Assembly (NCBI GenBank): GCA_036310525.1
Contig: JAXJRQ010000189.1
Span: forward strand, 1-18,666
Reading direction: 5' to 3'
Length of the DNA stretch: 18,666 bases
DNA from: UBA4716 sp036310525
GTDB taxonomy: Bacteria; Bacillota; Clostridia; UBA1381
The translations under genes and the position numbers were made by a program. Each line of letters begins with the position of its first letter. Position 1 is the first letter of the stretch. The notes beneath the pieces were generated by a model. The model made no database searches. It was not told the DNA's origin and was given only the letters and a program-made list of their open reading frames with translations. Positions 14,636-18,666 of the stretch are shown piece by piece.

Positions 14636-14737
14636 GCACGGAAAAGGTATTTAAATAAAGTGGTCATTTTTTTGCCATATTTGTGTATAAGTAAGTGGAA
14701 TTTTGCCTGAAATCAGCATAAATATCTGTTCAAAGTA

Positions 14738-14766
14738 TTGACAAAACATATATAACATGTTATAAT
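14738..14766 (+). promoter_or_regulatory. Consensus tetR promoter with overlapping palindromic operator
   Basis: TTGACA (14738-14743), a 17-base spacer and TATAAT (14761-14766) form a perfect promoter. TATAACATGTTATA (14751-14764), a perfect 14 bp palindrome, covers the end of the spacer and most of the -10 box. That is the classic position for a TetR-family repressor to block its own promoter. The link to this regulator is inference from position and symmetry. Confidence 0.8.
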
Positions 14767-14772
14767 TTTTAT

Positions 14773-14895
14773 AATTGGGTTGGGGTGTACTCTCGGGTAG
14801 ACTCGGAAATCCGTTTGTAACGGCTGTGACACATGGGATTTTTCAAATAAGATGTTGTCTGCCGTTTTTTTAGAACAGCGTTGTAACGCATGTTC
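14773..14895 (+). ncRNA. Attenuator-like leader (or about 100-nt small RNA) ahead of tetR
   Basis: The 391-base gap between the DUF4965 and tetR starts contains a long leader. AACGGC (14819-14824) pairs with GCCGTT (14861-14866); the stem continues as GACA/TGTC and CAT/ATG past small bulges, and seven T (14865-14871) follow. This is an intrinsic terminator about 66 bases before tetR. Two pairings compete with it: CCGTT-TGT-AACGG (14811-14823), which uses its left arm, and AAATCC (14807-14812) with GGATTT (14836-14841), which uses its loop. Upstream lies a near direct repeat, GGGTGTACTC/GGGTAGACTC (14783-14804). A further bulged hairpin (14873-14895) follows. No known riboswitch or T-box motif was recognised. 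It may instead be a stand-alone small RNA. Confidence 0.5.
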
Positions 14896-14936
14896 AGCAA
14901 GTATTATATTTCTGCTAAAAAGGGAGTTGGTTGGTA

Positions 14937-15497
14937 ATGAAGAAACAGCAGAATGTACGTGACATCAAAGGTGAGTTTTTGGAGTCATCATTTAATTATC
15001 TGGTAAAAAACGGACTGGAAAATACATCGGTTCGTGACCTGTGCAGAGGTACGGGGATTTCTACGGGAAGTGTGTATTACTGGTTTGAAAACAAGGACGA
15101 TTTATTCATCAGTACAGCGGAGTATGGACTTATGAAGGTCGTAAATTCGATATTTGAATACGTTTTTGAAACAATTCATGATCATGAGTACTTTTTTAAA
15201 AAGTCACTTGATGAGCTTGGAAAGTATGCACGTCAGTTAAGACTTATATATCAGATGGCTACAAGTCCTGTTTATGGTGACCGTCTGAGAAAGAAGTCAG
15301 CCGGACTGGATGATTTTTATGCTCAGTCAATTGAGCGCATTGCCAAGGAAATTAAGGTGAGCGTTGATGATCTTACTCCGATTATATTCATGTACATATC
15401 CGTTATTCTTGACTACATGGTATGGGATGACAAGAAAGTGACACAGATGCAGATTGATTATCTGTATGAAATCCTTAAGAGCAAGATGAACGGATAA
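14937..15497 (+). CDS. TetR-family transcriptional regulator
   Basis: The N-terminal helix-turn-helix is clear: FLESSFNYLVKNGLENTSV, DLCRGTGISTGSVYYWFENKDDLF (about residues 13-57). The C-terminal helical region (about 60-186) is the ligand-binding and dimer part and is not assignable to a ligand. Length 186 is normal. ATG at 14937 is preferred, with GGGAG 10 bases ahead; TTG at 14931 is possible. A palindrome over its own -10 box suggests self-repression. The divergent DUF4965 gene and the secreted protein 67 bases downstream are the likely regulated partners. No promoter or terminator is evident before that downstream gene, so tetR and it may share a transcript. Confidence 0.93.
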   Translation: MKKQQNVRDIKGEFLESSFNYLVKNGLENTSVRDLCRGTGISTGSVYYWFENKDDLFISTAEYGLMKVVNSIFEYVFETIHDHEYFFKKSLDELGKYARQLRLIYQMATSPVYGDRLRKKSAGLDDFYAQSIERIAKEIKVSVDDLTPIIFMYISVILDYMVWDDKKVTQMQIDYLYEILKSKMNG

Positions 15498-15513
15498 CGT
15501 TTAATCTACGAAA

Positions 15514-15527
15514 ATATATGCATATAT
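15514..15527. promoter_or_regulatory. 14-base AT palindrome between tetR and the LRR gene
   Basis: ATATATGCATATAT is a perfect palindrome in the 67-base gap, followed by TTTTT. It may be an operator, a weak hairpin or simply AT-rich chance symmetry. No clear promoter lies beside it. Confidence 0.25.
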
Positions 15528-15564
15528 ATTTTTAACTTTCAACAAACACAAGGAGGACGATAAT

Positions 15565-18500
15565 ATGTATTTCAATTTTAAGAAAAAAATTTCATCTATA
15601 CTTCTTGCGGCTGCTTTTGTGACAGGGTTGTTTGTTCCTGCATATGCTGCAAACGAGGTGGAAGTATTCATGAAGGATGTTACATCCGAAAGTGAAGTAC
15701 TTGCAGGTGAAGCTAAAATCGCAATCAGCGCAAAGGGCAGCGGCACAATGAATATTGCTCAGATAGGTTTTACTGTTGAAGGTGATATGGTATGTAAGTC
15801 GCTTGAATCAAAGGTTGATGCTCCCGACGATGTAAGAAGCAGTCTCAGAGTGCTTCCGGGAAAAGAAAGCGATCAGCTTTATGTCAGCATGGCATATGGC
15901 GCGCCGGCAATACAGCTTAATGAAAATACTGAAACAGAATTATGCGTCCTCACTTTCAGTGGTGATGTTGATGATGAAGTAACTCTTACATTGATTGAAG
16001 ATGAAGATTCATACTTTACACCGAATTATCCGGCAGATAAGCAAACACTTGAGGCTGTTGCGGGTGATGACGTTGAAGAAACAGCTCAGGCGGCTGATAC
16101 AGGCGCAAATGCAGTTAATGCAAAGGTTACGCTTGAAATGAATAAGGTTCAGGATATTCAGCTTGATACCGATACATATAAAATTAATCCGATTAACATT
16201 TCAATAACGGGTGAGGGTGAAAATCCGATTGTGTTTATAACGGATTTTGAAGACCTTTCAACAGCTACAGCCAAAATCCTTGAGCTTAACACAAAGCTTC
16301 TTGATACAATGACATATACTGTTAAAATTAGCGCCGCTGGCTATAAGACCTATACAGTAAGCGGTCAGACTTTTGCAGAAGCACTTTTGCTTTCAAATAC
16401 CGATTTTGTTCCGGGGGATGTTAATACAGACGGAGTTGTTGACGGTGTTGATAAAGCTGAATTCAATAAGATTAAAAATAACGGCGAATATAAAGTATAT
16501 GCAGACTTTGACCGTAACGGTGAAGTTGACGAAAACGACGCAAGAGTATTTGAAGGCATCGAAGAAGCACTGACAAAGCCTGCAAAGATGAGCAGACCTA
16601 CAGTTACGGGCGGCTCATATCAGATTACTGTTAACTGGATAGCACCTGCAGATACTTCAATCACAGGTTATGTATTAAAATATGGAGCAAGTTCAGTTAA
16701 CTTAAGCACAAGACTTGAGCTTGGTGCAAATGAAAGACAAAAGACGATTGAATCGCTTTCAGCAGGCACAACATATTATGTTGCAATTGCTGCAATAAAT
16801 GAAGCAGGCGAAGGCGAATTTTCAGATATTGTAAGCGGTGTTACAGCAGCAGCTGTCGGCGGTAATTCCGGCGGCGGTGGTGGAGGTGGTTCTGGCTGGG
16901 GGACCGGCGGCTGGGGTGTTGGCGGTACATGCGGAGAAGCTTTAAGATGGGAATTTGATAGCCGAGGAGTGCTGACGATAAAGGGCACGGGTAACATGGA
17001 TAATTACAATAAATATTCCGACAGAGCACCTTGGTTTGAATATAGTGAAGACGTATTTTCTGTTAATATAGAAAATGGAGTAACCAGTATTGGAGAATGT
17101 GCTTTTTTTGAATGTATTAATCTAATGAGCGTTAATATTGCTGATAGCGTAGTTGCAGTTGGTAATGAAGCTTTTTGTTGTTGCTATGCATTAACCGAAA
17201 TAGAATTGCCGGATAGCATAGTGAGTATGGGGAGCGGTGCATTTGGAAGTTGCGTTGGTTTGACTAAGATAAATGTTCCGGAAAAAATGACCGATATAGC
17301 AAGTGCCCTTTTTACCAACTGCAAGAGCTTGAAAAAGATAGAATTGCCACAGAGCATAATACGCATTGGACGTTATGCATTTCAAAATTGCAGCAGTTTA
17401 GGTGAGATAGAAATCCCGGATAGCGTGACGACAATTGAGAATGCTTTATTTATGAATTGTATAAACTTGACTAAAGTTGAATTTCCGCAAAATACGATAA
17501 GTATTGGAATGTATGCTTTTTCGGGGTGTAGTAACTTGGTAACTGTAGATATTCCCGGAACTTTAACAGAAATTAAGGACGAAGCATTTATGTCATGTGG
17601 AAAATTAAAGTCTATAAATATTCCAAAGTCTGTAATCGGTATTGGAGCAAAGGCATTTGAGGGCTGTACAAGTTTGGATGAAATATATATAGATGATATT
17701 AATAATTGGCAAAATATTAAATTTATAGATGAAAAATCTTATCCATTACACAATGGTGGGAATTTATATCTGAATGGCGAATTATTAGAAAATCTGACGA
17801 TACCGCTCGGAATAACAAAAATAAATTCTTGTGCGTTTTACGGATGTGAAAGTCTTAAAAGTGTGAAAATTCCGAGTTCGGTTAAAACAATATACAGTAC
17901 AGCATTTTATAACTGTAAAAATCTATCCGAAATATACATCGAGAAAGGCCTTTTAACGGTAGTGACTGATGCATTTAAGAATTGTGACGCCGTAACCAAT
18001 ATATATTATAGCGGAAGTGAGGAAGAATGGGATAATATATTAATCGGCGGAAATAATGATTGTCTTACTAACAAAGAAATTATAAAGTTTGGTACAGTGA
18101 TACCTAAGACATATACTTTTGTTACTAATGGCGGAAGTGTGGTTTCTAATATTGAAGGAGAAATTAGTGAGTGCCCTGTTACAACAAAAGAATACAATGA
18201 ATTTCAGGGGTGGTATGATAATGCTGAATTATCAGGCGAACCGATAAGTTTTCCTTATTCAGGAATTAAAACAACTTTATATGCAAAATGGGAACCAGTG
18301 GTATATATAGATATGGAATTGCTTTCATCTACACCTCAGTACGATGTGTATACAGTAACTGCCGTCAATGTTCCTATAAATAGTAGTATAGTTTTTGCAT
18401 GCTACAATGACGGAGTTCTTGCATGTTCGGAAATACGTACATATAATGGTGAAAATCCTGTTTATTTTGTAGAGCAGCGTGAGACGGAATATAATATGAT

Positions 18501-18588
18501 TAAGGTTTTTGCATGGGACAGTATTTCATCAATGAAGCCTGTTTGCGCTGGGGTCAAAAAAGATTGCCCACTCATTCAGCAAAACTGA
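15565..18588 (+). CDS. Secreted modular BspA-like LRR protein with cohesin-like, dockerin-like and FN3 domains
   Basis: A 1007-residue exported protein. A signal peptide (1-28, cleavage near AYA-AN) is followed by a cohesin-like beta domain (about 30-170). A second beta region follows (185-280), then a dockerin-like pair of calcium loops (DVNTDGVVDGVD from 285, DFDRNGEVDEND from 314). FN3 spans about 341-428 and a Gly-rich linker 432-454. A BspA entry module (CGEALRW...LTIKGTGNM) and LRR_5 repeats run from 456 to about 840, then a Listeria-Bacteroides (Flg_new) repeat ending LYAKW (848-910), and a C-terminal module with IKVFAWDSISSMKPVC. It probably binds a polymer or partner at the surface; there is no sortase motif or catalytic domain. 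AAGGAGG lies 8 bases before the ATG. From about 17030 the DNA becomes more AT-rich, so the LRR part may have a separate origin. The LRRs and C-terminus resemble the left-end gene. Confidence 0.92.
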   Translation: MYFNFKKKISSILLAAAFVTGLFVPAYAANEVEVFMKDVTSESEVLAGEAKIAISAKGSGTMNIAQIGFTVEGDMVCKSLESKVDAPDDVRSSLRVLPGKESDQLYVSMAYGAPAIQLNENTETELCVLTFSGDVDDEVTLTLIEDEDSYFTPNYPADKQTLEAVAGDDVEETAQAADTGANAVNAKVTLEMNKVQDIQLDTDTYKINPINISITGEGENPIVFITDFEDLSTATAKILELNTKLLDTMTYTVKISAAGYKTYTVSGQTFAEALLLSNTDFVPGDVNTDGVVDGVDKAEFNKIKNNGEYKVYADFDRNGEVDENDARVFEGIEEALTKPAKMSRPTVTGGSYQITVNWIAPADTSITGYVLKYGASSVNLSTRLELGANERQKTIESLSAGTTYYVAIAAINEAGEGEFSDIVSGVTAAAVGGNSGGGGGGGSGWGTGGWGVGGTCGEALRWEFDSRGVLTIKGTGNMDNYNKYSDRAPWFEYSEDVFSVNIENGVTSIGECAFFECINLMSVNIADSVVAVGNEAFCCCYALTEIELPDSIVSMGSGAFGSCVGLTKINVPEKMTDIASALFTNCKSLKKIELPQSIIRIGRYAFQNCSSLGEIEIPDSVTTIENALFMNCINLTKVEFPQNTISIGMYAFSGCSNLVTVDIPGTLTEIKDEAFMSCGKLKSINIPKSVIGIGAKAFEGCTSLDEIYIDDINNWQNIKFIDEKSYPLHNGGNLYLNGELLENLTIPLGITKINSCAFYGCESLKSVKIPSSVKTIYSTAFYNCKNLSEIYIEKGLLTVVTDAFKNCDAVTNIYYSGSEEEWDNILIGGNNDCLTNKEIIKFGTVIPKTYTFVTNGGSVVSNIEGEISECPVTTKEYNEFQGWYDNAELSGEPISFPYSGIKTTLYAKWEPVVYIDMELLSSTPQYDVYTVTAVNVPINSSIVFACYNDGVLACSEIRTYNGENPVYFVEQRETEYNMIKVFAWDSISSMKPVCAGVKKDCPLIQQN

Positions 18589-18666
18589 CGGCTTTCACTA
18601 AATGGTGAGTTTTGTGGAAACAGTACGTGATTGAACTTGTGTAAATATCTTTGATAAATTTATAAC

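Noticed and set aside
14773..14895. T-box or a known riboswitch class in the tetR leader
   Set aside because: No T-box core sequence and no recognisable conserved core of the TPP, SAM, FMN, c-di-GMP, guanidine, fluoride or purine classes; kept only as an unclassified attenuator.
16776..17029. Pro-rich or His/Arg-rich ORFs antisense to the Gly-rich linker
   Set aside because: Proline-rich composition is the direct antisense reading of the GGC/GGT glycine codons.
18580..18620. Terminator after the large LRR gene (AAAACT with AGTTTT around TCAC/GTGA)
   Set aside because: The stem is short and interrupted and no T run follows it; the last 78 bases hold nothing I can support.
1..18666. Mobile element or CRISPR explanation for the LRR rearrangement
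   Set aside because: No transposase, integrase, terminal inverted repeat pair, target duplication or spaced repeat array was found.

Overview
The window looks like a chromosomal piece of a low-to-moderate GC, spore-forming Clostridia-type Firmicute, probably of the Oscillospiraceae/Eubacteriales kind found in gut or rumen. The evidence is a spoIVA sporulation gene, the Firmicutes rpsF-ssb-rpsR operon order, AAGGAGG ribosome binding sites, near-consensus sigma-A promoters with 17 bp spacers, a clostridial-type PurA, and BspA-like leucine-rich-repeat (LRR_5) surface proteins with cohesin-like, dockerin-like and FN3 modules. The species cannot be named from sequence alone.

Layout. 1-1612 (+) is the C-terminal two-thirds or so of a BspA-like LRR protein with no convincing start. 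1680-2921 (-) is spoIVA, which lacks roughly the last 80 residues of the family. 3119-4338 (+) is the rpsF-ssb-rpsR operon with a consensus promoter, a structured leader and a strong terminator. 4392-5550 (+) holds rsmA and a small XRE-type regulator. 5505-7658 (-) is a likely unit of a lipoprotein M14 carboxypeptidase, a zinc-ribbon/membrane/SH3b protein and a small four-cysteine protein. 7702-10622 (-) is the purB-purA operon for the last two steps to AMP; a possible pseudoknot lies just ahead of the purA ribosome binding site. 10695-14635 (-) holds a LUD-domain protein, a GH88 unsaturated glucuronyl hydrolase and a DUF4965-family protein; the last two have their own promoters. 14738-15497 (+) is a divergent TetR regulator with a palindrome over its -10 box and an attenuator-like leader. 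15565-18588 (+) is a 1007-residue secreted modular LRR protein.

How the genes fit together. The central block is housekeeping (translation, rRNA methylation, AMP synthesis) interleaved with cell-envelope genes. The right end looks like an accessory glycan/surface locus: GH88 and DUF4965 enzymes face a TetR regulator that may be co-transcribed with the large surface protein. Both ends carry homologous LRR proteins in the same orientation, sharing a C-terminal module with an (I/V)K(I/V)FAWD...S.KP.C-type signature. This, together with the shortened spoIVA beside the left copy, suggests past recombination involving LRR genes.

The items most worth a second look are the attenuator leader or small RNA ahead of tetR, the candidate pseudoknot between purB and purA, the C-terminally truncated spoIVA, and the mosaic structure of the LRR proteins. 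I see no CRISPR array, rRNA, tRNA, transposase or recognisable phage gene.
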